From Apricaphanius iberus (taxonomy: Eukaryota > Chordata > Actinopteri > Cyprinodontiformes > Aphaniidae), in contig JAPXFQ010001709.1 of assembly GCA_028564705.1 (NCBI GenBank), positions 124,001 to 188,000 of the forward strand: a stretch of 64,000 nt of DNA, in the 5' to 3' direction. Positions 36,525 to 46,260 of the stretch are shown one piece after another (position 1 is the first letter of the stretch; every line of letters starts with the position of its first letter). A model generated the notes under the pieces. The model was not told the origin of the DNA. It was given only the letters and a program-made list of their open reading frames with translations, and did not search any database. Position numbers and translations under genes: made by a program.

Positions 36525-36793
36525 ATATCAAGTCATTTACTAATAAAGTCTTTGAGGAGACGGATCTTATGTTTAGTAAACCACATCTAATTACTCTATT
36601 TTCTTGTTTGGTCCGACTCGTATTTTTTTAATGAGATTTTCAGAGTTTGCTTTTGTCAGGTTAACTTTTAGTCTATTTGATTTTGGCCGTGGGCAAGGCA
36701 CTGTCTCAATGGGGTATTGAGTGGGTAACAGTACAGAAGCTGCAGAGAGGGGGGTTAAATACGACTCTGCTTCCTGGTCTGGACCCTGGTTTG

Positions 36794-37641
36794 TCAGTGT
36801 TTTGAAGGACCAATAAATTTATCCAGATTCCTAGAAAGAAGAGCTGCCCCATCCCAAGTGGGATGGATGCCATCTCTCCGGATCAGACCAGGTTTTCCCC
36901 AAAAAGTTTTCCAATTATCAATGTAGCCCACGTTGTTTGCTGGACACCACTCAGACAACCATCGATGAAATGAAAGCATCCGGCTAAACATGTCGTCACT
37001 GGTCCGATCGGGCCGTGGTCCAGAAAAGATTACACAGTCCGACATTTTTTTTTAGCAAACTTACACACTGAAGCAAAACTAATTTTAGTGACCTCCGATG
37101 GGCGTAACCGGGTGTAATTTCCGCCAGCGTGAATAACATTTTTACTGTATTTACGCTTATCCTTAGCCAGCAGTTTTAGGTGGGATTTTATGTCGCCTGC
37201 TCTGGCCCCTGGAAAACATTTGACTATGGTCGATGGTGTCTCTAAAGCCACGTTTCGGACTATGGAACTGCCAATTACCAGAGTCTGTTCCTCAGTGGGT
37301 GCGTCACTGAGTGGGGAAAATCTGTTAGAAACGCGGACAGGTTAGTGGTTCCCTTTGGGCAGAGAAATATGCTTTCTACGTACCGTCACCCAGCCGGCCT
37401 GAGATCCCAGCTGCGTGGGTTCTGTTGGTTCCACACTGACTAATGGGCATTGGCTATTTACTGGATTCTCAACAGCGCGGAGCCGGGCCTCTAACTCTGA
37501 AACCCTCGCCTCCAAAGCTACGAAAATGCTACATTTATTACACTTACCATTATCACTAAAGGAGGCAGGGGAGTAACTAAACATCTGACACAGAGAACAG
37601 GAGAGAGGAGCCGCAGAGGGGGAATGAGAGATGGAAGCCAT
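36794..37641 (-). pseudogene. LINE ORF1: cysteine motif, coiled coil, SGNH esterase
   Basis: The first frame (37641-37342) has a CSLCQ...KCNKC cysteine cluster followed by a leucine/glutamate-rich helix, VALEARVSELEARLRAVENP, a likely trimeric coiled coil. After a stop and frameshift the SGNH-hydrolase part follows: IGSSIVRNV (nucleophile block), FPGARAGDI, the degraded [16 protein letters not shown] (active forms have GTND here), then [15 protein letters not shown] and the terminal [12 protein letters not shown] with the catalytic D-x-x-H. L2/CR1 ORF1 proteins bind LINE RNA and some carry this esterase. Frameshifts, a frame change near 37030 and the altered GTND block make it inactive. Confidence 0.82.
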
Positions 37642-37975
37642 AGCTGCTACGAAGCTAAGCTAACGAACTAGTGAGACCCTAGCCGAGAACAACCGCGTGA
37701 AACACAAATGGTTCCCAAAGCGTAAAGTACAACGACTGGAAATAAGTGTAGTAGTGTGCTTGTGTGTTAAAAATAACTTAGAAAGAGCTCAACACAGAGA
37801 AAAACAGATAAATCCAAGAGAATCTGAGCACCAAGCAGCTCCGCAGAGCTCAGCAGTGACAACAGGAAGTGACGCAGCAGGTGTCGCAATACTCAAAATC
37901 CGGCAAGCAACCACATCTGGTGGTTTAATTTTTTTTTTCCGGGTTCAAAGCAGGGTTAAATCATAAATTCCACTA

Positions 37976-38397
37976 GATGAGTTCCGGGACATTTCAGGGA
38001 GGGGAAAGTTGAAAAGGAAAAAATAGCTTGCATAGATCCTCTCTACCATTGTGTCTCCATACAAAATTGATTGGTTTCTCTTCGTATAGGGTTTTGATGT
38101 CGTGTGGGTTGGTTGTAACATCGTTTATTACCACTACTCTAGAGGGCACTGTGGTTTAATTTTGATTTCAAACAATTTGCTTATTATCAGTCTACTCATT
38201 TTGCACTAGCTATATTTTAAATTGAACATACAACACTGAGTTAAGGATACATTGAGTATTTTTTTATGGGTCAGAGTAGTTTTTCATGTTGGTGTTGTTT
38301 TTATACCATTGGTAAAATATTATATTTAAAAAAAACATAATAATCAATCAAATAATTAATCAAAAGGTCAAATATGAATTGAATATACCCTAATTAG
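37976..38397. other. intergenic, no gene recognised
   Basis: AT-rich spacer between LINE debris. Nothing supported. Confidence 0.4.
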
Positions 38398-38560
38398 CCA
38401 GGGAGGGCCTTGGGACTTCCCAGAAAGAGCTTCAAGATGTTACTGAGGAGATGGTTGTCTGGGGTTCTCTTCTGGACCTGTTAGGCCTGTGACACCATTG
38501 GATAAGTGGAAGACAAAGAATGGCTGGATGGATTTGAGGGATGGATGTCAACTTGTTCTG
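38398..38560 (+). mobile_element. RTE-like LINE, 3' terminal fragment
   Basis: GGGAGGGCCTTGGGACTTCC, then AGCTTCAAGATGTTACTGAG and TGGATGGATT follow the last codons and the simple tail of RTE-type fish LINEs. A frame reads GLGTSQKELQDVTEEMVVWG. It ends 30 bp upstream of the LTR element. Confidence 0.6.
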
Positions 38561-38592
38561 GGCAAAAAGCAAACGGTGACAAAGGGACATTT

Positions 38593-38885
38593 AGTCAAGC
38601 TGCCCTAATCCCCCACTCTCCTCATCATCACCTGCACCGTCCTGTCTGAACCTCCTCACCTCCTATTGTTTGCACCGGTGTTCCCCGAGTGTCTTCACCT
38701 TTTCCTCCTTGTGTCCCCTTATTTAAGATCCAGCAAGCACTTCGGTCCTCGCTGGAACATTGTCGTACATTTCTGTGTATCGTCTCGCCTTATGTCGCTG
38801 CTCAATAATAAAGATTCACCTTACCGGAAACTTTGCTTCTGCGCCTGCGTCCTTCGTCCTCCTTACAGCGCATAAAGTCCTGACA
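38593..38885 (+). repeat. 5' LTR
   Basis: Contains a TATA-like CCTTATTTAAGATCC, a polyadenylation signal in TCAATAATAAAGATTC and the 3' end GCGCATAAAGTCCTGACA. Compared with the 3' LTR it has about 40 extra bases near 38645-38690, so the two are no longer equal in length. The start AGTCAAGC corresponds to TGTCATGC in the partner and has lost its TG. Confidence 0.85.
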
Positions 38886-38906
38886 GAATGATCCAGCCAA
38901 GAAAAG

Positions 38907-40377
38907 ATGGACCCAGCAGAAGCCTCCAATCCAGACATCCTGGAGTCGCTCTGGTGTAGGCTGGACAAGGTCTCTGGCTTCGTCAGTCCTCTGCTTGCCT
39001 CACCGCTCTGGAGGATTACATCCTGGACCTCCTTCCCCAGTTCCGCTCTAGCCGTAACCCGCTTGATGCGGAAGATTTGGAGGAGGCAGCCGATGACGCC
39101 TTCATAGCGGCTGAGGAAGAGATAAGTGAGGACGAACTGTTCGAGTTCTTTCATGGGGACAAGATCAGCTACCTCTGCTCCAGAGGGGATCCAGGTCCTC
39201 GCCGCAACAGGCGACACAGACGCAGCGGAGCTGTGCCGGAGTGTCCTCCCTCGGACTGGCCGGACTGGGAGGTGCAGTGTTTGGAGCAGCGGACCTCGTT
39301 CATCGGCTCTCGGCTCGCATACTGCTCTCCCGGAACCGGTCCACGCAGGCATGAGCGTCAGTCTCCACCACGCAGCCGAGGGCAAGAGGCTCCTACACCA
39401 CCTCACCGCAGACGCCAACGGAAAGGAGCGTCTTCCGGGTTGCCGACGTTGGCGTCTGCTTAGCCTGTACGGCCCCGAAGTTGCCGTCTGCTTCAGCCTG
39501 TATGGCCCCGAAGTTGCCGTCTGCTTCAGCCTGTTCCACCTTCTCAGTCCTTCAGTCTCTGCTTGCAGAGCCAGCAGAGCTGCTGGATTTGCCGCAGCCA
39601 GAGTTGCTGGATTTGCCGCTGCCGCCGCCAGAGTTGCTGGAAATGCCGCTGCCGCCACCAGAGTTGCTGGATATGCCGCTGCCGCCACCAGAGTTGCTGG
39701 ATTTGCTGGACATCATTGTTGCGGCAATCCTCCTGGCCATCACAGCAGCAACCCTTCAGCACCCGCTGTCTCCTCCTAGGCCGCCGGAGTCTCCTGTGAT
39801 GTCCAGGAAGGACCCGACGCCGGCCACGCAGCGCCCGGTCTCAGGCCCGCTGGCCACGGAGTGCCCGGTCTCAGGCCCAGCTTCATCAACCAGGTTCCTT
39901 CGTTCCCGTCAGGGGGAACCAACCCGGTCCCTCTGGCTCTGCCGACGACCAGCCAAGCTTCCCCGCCACTGCCTCGTCCGTAAGGGAAGACCGCCGGGCC
40001 ATCCGCCCGTCTCCTATCCCATCAAGGGAAGTCCGTTCAGCTTTCCGCTGGACCTCCATGTCCCCAAGAGAGACCGCCGGGCCGTCCGCCCGTCTCCCGT
40101 CCCGTCAAGGGACGATCGTCCAGCTTCCCGCTGGACCTCCGGGTCCCCAAGAAAGGACCGCCGGGCCGTCCGCCCGTCTTCCGTCCCTTCAAGGGACGTC
40201 CGTCTAGCCTCCCGCTGGACCTCCGGGTCCCCAAGAGAGGACTGCCGGGCCGTCTGCCCGTCTCCCGTCCCGCCACAGGACGTCCGCCAGTCTTTCGTCC
40301 AGCCAGAGGACGTCTGCCAGTCCTTTGTCCAGCCAGAGGACGCCATTCGGGCCGTCCGCCCGACTCACGTCCCGTAA
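38907..40377 (+). pseudogene. repeat-rich reading frame of the LTR element
   Basis: The frame starts with MDPAEASNPDILESLW just downstream of the LTR, where gag would start. A frameshift near 39000 moves it to the frame reading EEAADDAFIAAEEEISEDEL (to 39463). A stop-separated open stretch from 39481 (298 codons) then reads proline/leucine repeats (PPELLDMPLP, four times), followed by arginine/proline repeats (RRAVRPSPVPSRD). There is no CCHC knuckle or capsid motif that I can see. It may derive from a Ty3 gag whose middle has been replaced by tandem repeats. Function is unknown. Frameshifts argue that this copy is dead. Confidence 0.6.
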
Positions 40378-40640
40378 GGGGACGTCCGCCAGTCCTTCGT
40401 CCAGCCAGAGGACGCCATTCGGCCCGTCCGCCCAACTCACGTCCCGTAAGGGGACCTCCAGCAGTCCTTCGTTCAGCCAGAGGGCGCCATTCGGGTCACC
40501 CTCCTGACATCCGGCCTGCCAGGGGACCCCATCCGGGTCGCCCACCTGACATTCGTCCCGCCAGGGGCTGCCCGCCCGACACCGACCTGCCAGGGGACCC
40601 CATCCAGGTCGCCCACCTGACACTCGTCCTGTCTCCCGTC
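39444..40640. repeat. cluster of four or five different tandem repeats
   Basis: Units by position: 33 bp (GGCCCCGAAGTTGCCGTCTG...) from about 39471; 30 bp (GAGTTGCTGGATATGCCGCT...) at 39601, 39631, 39661 and 39691; 83-84 bp starting TCCCCAAGA at 40061, 40144 and 40228; 72 bp starting GAGG(A/G)CGCCATTC at 40336, 40408 and 40480; then diverged CCAGGGGACCCCATCC units to 40640. All but the 83-84-bp variant are multiples of three, so they keep a frame open. Confidence 0.85.
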
Positions 40641-40924
40641 CAGCCAGAGGGCGTCACTACAGACTACAGATGTAACTGAAAATGAAGACATTTAAAAAGT
40701 ACTTCTCAGTATTCAGCTCCAGGTGATGCAATTCAAAATGAGAACAAAAGCAAATTTACTCCAAAAGCTAAAGTTTTTTTAAATACATTTACAATGGCTC
40801 CACATGGTCCTGTCATATCAGCAAAATGGCCCCCTCCACCCACCCTGGAAGGGTGCTTCTTTTTGTTTTTTCTCCCCTTTCCATTCCACGGCGTATGGAA
40901 TCCGCCATTAAAGAGGCGGGGTCC

Positions 40925-41176
40925 TGTCATGCTGCCCTAATCACCCACTCTCCTCATCATCAGCTGCACCGTGTTGTCGGTGTCTTCACCTGTTCCTCCT
41001 TGTCTCCCCTTATTTAAGATCCAGAGAGGACCGAAGTGCTCGCTGGATCATTGTCGTACATTTCTGTGTATCGTCTTGGCTTATGTCACTGCTCAATAAT
41101 AAAGATTCACCTAACCGGAAACTCTGCTTCTGCGCCTGGGTCCTTCTTTCTCCTTACAGCGCATAAAGTCTAGACA
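40925..41176 (+). repeat. 3' LTR
   Basis: Begins TGTCATGCTGCCCTAATC, has the same TTATTTAAGATCC, CAATAATAAAGATTC and CTTCTGCGCCTGGGTCC landmarks as the 5' LTR and ends AAAGTCTAGACA. Comparing it with the 5' LTR gives an age estimate for the insertion. Confidence 0.87.
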
Positions 41177-41814
41177 AATTTTCTTTCAGCAGAAGACCCA
41201 GCAGGCATTGTGAACTGGATTTTGTGTCACAGCAAACCACAAACGGACGTTTTTGGTAGTCGTGTTTGAATGCAGATGACCAGAAAAAAAGTTTCCTTAA
41301 TTACAGGCTAAATTGTATGACCATAATGGTGATGGAGCTTTTCGGAAAGCCCTCATCAAGGAATCATGTGACATCACTCTGCAATTTGACCTTTATTTGC
41401 AAGCTTATGAAGTAGTTTGTAATTCAACCTTTAATCTCTTCATACTCCCCTTATAATCTTAGTCAGATAAATGCTTAAAGCATATAAAAGACACTGAATG
41501 AGTAATCCTTGTTAAAGGTCAAAAGGTGGAGCAACTTAACCCTGAGCTGCACATTTCAGCTGATAGATGCTAAGTAAAAGAAATCCCTAGCATACTATGA
41601 GGAAAACTAGGAAATATTTTAGGAAAATTCTTCACCAGACAACACAACGCAGCAGAAAAGTTTGGATTTATGTCTTTGTTATCAGACTAGAGAAACCACT
41701 TTCTTGTTGGTGGTGTCGCAGATAAATAAGAACTGCCTAGCCCCACACGCAAAACCTAACATTCCATACCGATGTTGTGAAACCTCTCAAACAGCAAGTT
41801 TCGGTGAACCACAT
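41177..41814. other. intergenic, no gene recognised
   Basis: No frame or repeat boundary recognised. Confidence 0.4.
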
Positions 41815-42313
41815 TGTTCTTAACCACTGAAATTCATCTTCCAGCAGGACAATGATATGAAAGATCTAGTCAGAGCTACAATGGATGATTTAAATCATAG
41901 CATATTCATATGTCCAGGATGTCCAAGTCAAATCCAACTCAGAATCTGAACCAAGGCTCTAACATTGATGACTGACTTTTGAGCTTCATTCATTCATTCA
42001 TTCATCGATCTGCAGTTTGGCAAAAAAACTATTTGTCAGGCTTGGTCTGGTACACTACAACTGTGAGAAATAAAAAAAGTCAGGAAATCACGTTGTTTAG
42101 TATTAAAATAATTTATTTGTATAATGGTGTAGAGAATAAGTATTTACCACCTACTAACAAAGAAGAATTTTTGCCCTCAGAATTCCTCTTTCTTCTTTGA
42201 AAAGCTCCTCTGTCCTCCACTCCTTACCTGTATTAACTGCAGCTGTTTGAACTCCTTATCTGTATAAGAGACACCCGGCCACACCTTCAAACAACCAGAC
42301 TCCAACCTCCACC

Positions 42314-42449
42314 ATGGCCAAGAATAGTGAGCTTTCTAAGGACACCAGGGACAAGATTGTACACCGGCACAAGACTGGAATGACCAAATCTAAAACAGGC
42401 AAACAGCTTGGAGAGAAGAAATCAACTGTTGGAGCAATTATTACAAAAA
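42314..42449 (+). pseudogene. Tc1 transposase N-terminus (family B)
   Basis: The frame from ATG at 42314 reads [20 protein letters not shown] and [19 protein letters not shown]. This is the first helix-turn-helix (paired-like) DNA-binding domain of Tc1 transposases, where [12 protein letters not shown] is strongly conserved. It is broken after about 45 codons by the insertion at 42450. Confidence 0.88.
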
Positions 42450-44128
42450 TAGTTATAAGATAAGATTAGATACACTTTATAGTCATTGAGAGGGAATTTA
42501 TCTGGACAACAGTATCACATAAAAAGCCGCGTTACACACATCAAAGAGGACAAAAAGTTACAATATCACATTTAATTCTATAAACAAAAAATAACATCAC
42601 ACCTGCTATTTTCTGTTACCTACTGGTACTTACAATTCAGTGATTCCAATTCAGTCATATAACCACATTGGCAAACATAGTGCTTTCATGAGATAAAAAA
42701 AACAACTTTGTGATTAATTAATTAAGATCTGTAATTAATTAATCTCTCTTTTAACCAAACCTAATAATTGCTGAGAAAAGCCCTTGTCTCGAGGTATTTT
42801 CATTTAAATGTATTAAATTTTTGTGGTCAAACAAAAGTTTGATATATATTTCAAAAAGTGATTTAATAAAGTAATTTATTTTATTTGACAGACTTGAAGA
42901 GATGCAGTCCCAGCATGTACATTCTGTTGTGTTTGTGACTAATCCCAAATAGCGACTGAAACCTTCTGCTTCGTGAGTGATTATTCATTAGCATTCTGGA
43001 CTTGTTGGGTTAGGTTAAATATCTGCTCTGAGTCCAGCTGTATTATCCGGGTAAAATATTGTATTATATACCTTATTTTTTTTAATAAAAATAGCTTAAT
43101 GCGATTAAAAAACACAGCATACTAGGGATGACCGTAATTAATTGAAATTAACACAATAATTTGAAACCACTAGAAAAAAAATATATAAAAATTTAGTGTT
43201 AAAGCTTGGATGTGAAACAGTGATATCTAGTATATGTAGGTTGTAGTCTCAACAATAAAATCATCATACCAGCTGTTGGGTTGCCTGGTTCACTGCAGAT
43301 ACTTCCAGTGACCAACCTAAACTGTGTCCACCTAAGAATATATTTTAGAGGAGTTTAACTGACAGCTAACATTAGCAAAGTTAGCATGTGAGTTAGCTTA
43401 CAGATCCAGGAGGACTGTCGCCATTTACGCATTTGTTTGAAATGTTTTATGAGTCCAACTAGTGTAGGCTTTACCCATAACTACTCCAGTTTCTGTTCTT
43501 CTGTGGTCACTCCTCTTCTGAGATGGATAACAATATCTTCGGGGCTCTGAAGCAGCTGCTTGACTTGCTGACTCCACCATTTTTCACAGTGCTAGCGGAG
43601 CTATCCTGACCACATAGCTGGATCGTAGAAACCTTATCTGTAAAACCCCAACCTGCGTCCACTACTGGCTGGTGGATGTACATTAACGTTGTCGTGCCAG
43701 TTTTAAATGTACATTTTATTATATTTTAATTCTAATATAATCTTTTAAAGAAATGTTGTACTTTCATTATGCACCCCTCTAAAAGGGGATGTAATTTTTG
43801 AAATGTAGCTTTTTCATGAAAATGTTCCATATTCAACCTTTAAATAACAATTTACAGTGCAATCATTCAATATTATAAACAGACAAACTAGGTAAAACAC
43901 ATGTAGAGGTCTGTTAAAACCATTTATTTATAAGGACTACTACTGTAGGAAGAAAGGAGAACCTGAAACAATTACTCTGGAAATGCCCTAAAAAATCTAC
44001 CAGTAGGTAATAGCTCAAATTCTGTAAAAAGAGCATATTCTGAGTCTCTAGATATTGACATTGCAAGTCTAAGTATGGTGTCTTCAAAGATGACATTTCT
44101 AGCTGGTACTACCTGTGAGTACATTAAC
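42450..44128 (-). mobile_element. insert of about 1.68 kb with a LINE-type 3' tail
   Basis: The left edge AAGATAAGATTAGATACACT, then TTGAGAGGGAATTTATCTGG is the antisense 3' tail common to fish LINEs (TATCT-type ends, GGGGAAATT block). That fixes the orientation as minus. The rest, to 44128, includes AT-rich DNA and no RT frame. It may be composite. The boundaries are set by where the Tc1 family B sequence stops and resumes. Confidence 0.5.
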
Positions 44129-44490
44129 CAATCATCTCCCTCGACCTCAATTACCTCCAGAATGGTGAGGAAACAGCCCAGAACTATACAGACAGAGCTG
44201 GTCACCATGAATTGAAATCTTGCAGCACTCCAAAAGTGACATTGATTAAGGCAGCACATGTCCAGGCTCATCTAAAATCTGCCAGAGACCATCTGGATGA
44301 CCAAAGGAGGACTGGGACAATGTCATGTGGTCAGATTAGCCCAAATTCGAACTATTTGGTATGAACGTCATTCATCCGTGTTTGGAGCGGAGAGAATGCT
44401 GAGTTGCATTCCAAGAACACCATGCCCACTGTGAAGCATGGGAGTAGAAAATTAATGCATTGGGGCTGCTATTCTGCAAAGGGGATCAGG

Positions 44491-44622
44491 ATCTGATCTA
44501 GTAGCTTGCCATTACCAGTGTGTGAATGTGTGTGTGTGAATAGGTGAATGACTCAATGTATTGTGACGTGCTTTGGGGGCCTTTGGACTTGATAAAGTGC
44601 TATACAAGTACATGACATTTAC
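44491..44622 (+). mobile_element. SINE (family 2), 3' part
   Basis: ACCAGTGTGTGAATGTGTG, AATAGGTGAATGACTCAATG, GTGCTTTGGGGGCCTTTGG and GATAAAGTGCTATACAAGTA form the family 2 tail. It sits between two adjoining pieces of Tc1 family B. Confidence 0.78.
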
Positions 44623-44660
44623 TATATTAAGGAAAGGATGATGGGGGCCATTTATTGTAA

Positions 44661-45220
44661 TGGTGCGTTCTGACCACAGGCTTTGTCAGCGTCAAGCATC
44701 GCTCATAAAGAGACTAGTTTGATGCATATACACATCCATCCATCCATTTTCTGAACCGCTTATTCCTCAAGGGGTCGCGGGGGGGCTGGTGCCTATCTCC
44801 AGCTGTCAACGGGCGAGAGGCAGGGTACACCCTGGACAGGTCGCCAGTATGCATATACCCAGAAGATGCATATTTAATCTAAAGCTTGCAAAGGCTTTCT
44901 CTGCTGGATGTTTTAAATACTCGCGGATCGTGGTTGGCTAGGCAGCGTCGACGTCGGGCAACGTCACTACAGTGAGTCGGTCTGATTGGTTGCCGTGCTG
45001 TGTCAAGAGCATTAAGACCATTAAAAGTTCAACTAGCTGAACTTCTGCGTTGCTAGCGTTATGAGCTTTGAAGCTTGAAATGTAGGAAAAGCGTGAAAAG
45101 TTGATGGAACCAACGCTCACAAAGCGCCGCAGACTGCAACGCTCCTCCAACGGCCTCCACCATAGACTTAACATGTAATCTTGACGTTGCTGATGCTGAC
45201 AAAGCTGTCTGAATGCACCA
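44661..45220. mobile_element. PIF/Harbinger-like MITE (family P), copy 2
   Basis: The ends TGGTGCGTTCTGACCACAGG and (reverse strand) TGGTGCATTCAGACAGCTTT are inverted, followed inward by TTTGTCAGCGTCAAGC and TTTGTCAGCATCAGC. TAA flanks both sides (44658-44660 and 45221-45223). With the element and one TAA removed, the flanking Tc1 sequence rejoins as expected, which confirms the TSD. 560 bp including a nested SINE. Related to 24111-24884. Confidence 0.87.
44732..44848 (-). mobile_element. SINE (family 1), 5'-truncated, nested in the MITE
   Basis: The minus-strand family 1 tail starts at the simple repeat CATCCATCCATCCATTTTCT and runs to GGACAGGTCGCCAGT. The 10-bp flanks ATGCATATAC (44722-44731 and 44849-44858) are identical, a TSD that places this insertion after the MITE arrived. 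Confidence 0.88.
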
Positions 45221-45749
45221 TAAGATTCTGGGCAAAAACCTCCTTTCATCAATGATAGCATTGAAAATGAAACATGTCTGTATCTTTCAGGATAAAAATG
45301 ATCACAAACAAACTATCACAGCAACAAAGGAGTGGCTATGGAAAAAGGATTTCAAGGTTCTGGAGTGGGCTAACCAGTCTTCAGATCTTAATCCAATAAG
45401 AATCAGTAAAATCATGAAAGTCTGTGTTGCCCAGCAACAGCCCCAAAACATCACAGCTCTACAGAAGATCTGCTTGGAGGAATGGGCCAAAATACCAGCT
45501 ACAGTGTGTGAACCTGTTGAAGACCTAGGAAACGTTAGACCTCTGTCATTTTCAACAGAGGTCTGTCTTTGGCGAGTTACATAGTGAAGTATTGAGGTGA
45601 TTTTTTTGTTAATAGCCAAATACTTATTTTCTGCACCATTAAACAAATGAAAACTCTAAAAATAATACAATGTGATTCTCAGTGGGTTTTTTTTTTAACA
45701 TTCTGTCTCTCACAGTTGAAGTGTACCCATGATGAAAATTACAAACCTG

Positions 45750-45932
45750 GTGATGGCACCTATGTTCGGCAGCCTCGCTTTTGTCAGTGTGCCCCACGGC
45801 AGCTGTGGCTACAATGTAGTAGCAGCACCAGTGTGTGAATGTGTACATGAATAGGTGAATGACAGAATGTAGTGTAAAGTGTTTTGTGGTCCTCAGGATG
45901 AAAAAGCGCTATACAAATGCAGGCCATTTACC
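45750..45932 (+). mobile_element. SINE (family 2), 3' part
   Basis: GGCAGCCTCGCTTTTGTCAG, TGTGCCCCACGGCAGCTGTG, ACCAGTGTGTGAATGTGTAC and AAAGCGCTATACAAATGCAG form the family 2 middle and end. It interrupts the 3' terminus of Tc1 family B, which resumes at TACCTCTCATCTTTTTAAAT. Confidence 0.82.
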
Positions 45933-46260
45933 AGGTACCTCTCATCTTTTTAAATGAGAAAACTCGCACAATCTGTGGCTGCTAAATGCATATGTGCTAG
46001 TGTATATTGGACCAAAAAAGTGGGTTAAATGTTCAGAGCTGATAGAGACATACCTCAAATGACGTTGAGCAAAATGTGGTTTTACAAGGTATTGAATCAG
46101 GAGGGTGAATACATTTATGTATCAAAGCTTTCACATTTTAATTTACAAAAAAAACACATATTTTTCCATGTCACAGTAATAAGTTACTTTTATGTTGATC
46201 TATCTCCTCATCCCAGCCTCAGTAAAGATTTTTGCTTGTAGATTGACAAAATGTAGAGAG

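Larger units (their letters stand above)
35300..37975 (-). mobile_element. L2-like LINE with internal deletion
   Basis: Minus-strand order: 5' UTR (about 37975-37642), ORF1 (37641-36794, broken), a join that skips almost all of ORF2, the last codons of ORF2 (36524-36327), then a long 3' UTR ending at TTCACTTTTATTTATATAG (35319-35337 plus strand). A full element would carry a 2-3 kb endonuclease-RT frame between ORF1 and the surviving ORF2 tail. Nearly all of that frame is absent. The 3' UTR is shared with 15415-16385 and 34015-34090. Confidence 0.8.
38593..41176 (+). mobile_element. non-autonomous LTR retrotransposon, 2.58 kb
   Basis: Two direct LTRs (38593-38885 and 40925-41176) bound 2.04 kb of internal DNA. 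A purine-rich tract, AAAGAGGCGGGG, sits immediately before the 3' LTR, as a polypurine tract should. The flanking pentamers CATTT and AATTT agree at 4 of 5 positions, consistent with an aged TSD. The interior has no protease, RT, RNase H or integrase motifs, only a repeat-rich open region. It must have relied on enzymes from a relative, probably a Ty3/gypsy element. The solo LTR at 14863 is of related design. Confidence 0.85.
44129..45584 (+). pseudogene. Tc1 transposase middle and C-terminus (family B), interrupted
   Basis: 44129-44490 reads, across stops, SARDHLDD then GAERMLSC...KNTMPTVKHG and HWGCYSAKG, the catalytic core of Tc1 transposase. 45213-45584 continues ILGKNLLSSMIALKMKHVC, FQDKNDHKQT, TKEWLWKKDFKVLEWANQSS, DLNPI and QNITALQKICLEEWAKIPAT. 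The third catalytic acidic position follows DLNPI and reads RISK instead of ExxW. It is inactive and physically split by the SINE and MITE. Confidence 0.8.
42050..46020 (+). mobile_element. Tc1-like element (family B), split by four insertions
   Basis: Surviving pieces in order: 5' noncoding end and transposase start (42050-42449), middle of transposase (44129-44490), a short piece (44623-44660), C-terminal transposase and 3' end (45221-45749), extreme 3' end (45933-46020). The gaps hold a LINE-tailed insert, a SINE, a Harbinger MITE and another SINE. Piece order and orientation are those of a single ~1.6-kb Tc1 element. Confidence 0.8.
41815..46260 (+). mobile_element. Tc1-like element (family A), split by a second Tc1 element
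   Basis: Left part 41815-41975: TTCTTAACCACTGAAATTCA, TTCCAGCAGGACAATGATA, CAGAGCTACAATGGATGATT and AATCCAACTCAGAATCTG follow the D..E part of the family A transposase gene. The expected continuation, GAGCTGATAGAGACATACC, then ACAAGGTATTGAATCAGGAG and GGTGAATACATTTATG, resumes at about 46028 and runs to about 46260. Everything between belongs to later insertions. The frame is broken throughout. Roughly 100 bp of the family's sequence appear lost at the junction. Confidence 0.65.

Noticed and set aside
38816..39688. 290-codon minus-strand frame across the LTR element
   Set aside because: Its alanine-rich runs are the antisense of the 30-bp GC-rich repeats. LTR orientation and polypurine tract put the sense strand on plus.
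40014..40691. Overlapping minus-strand frames rich in Gly/Arg/Trp
   Set aside because: They are antisense readings of the 72- and 84-bp tandem repeats, which stay open in several frames because of their unit length and composition.
42050..46260. A single intact Tc1 transposase gene
   Set aside because: The pieces belong to two Tc1 families and are interrupted by other elements, stops and frameshifts.
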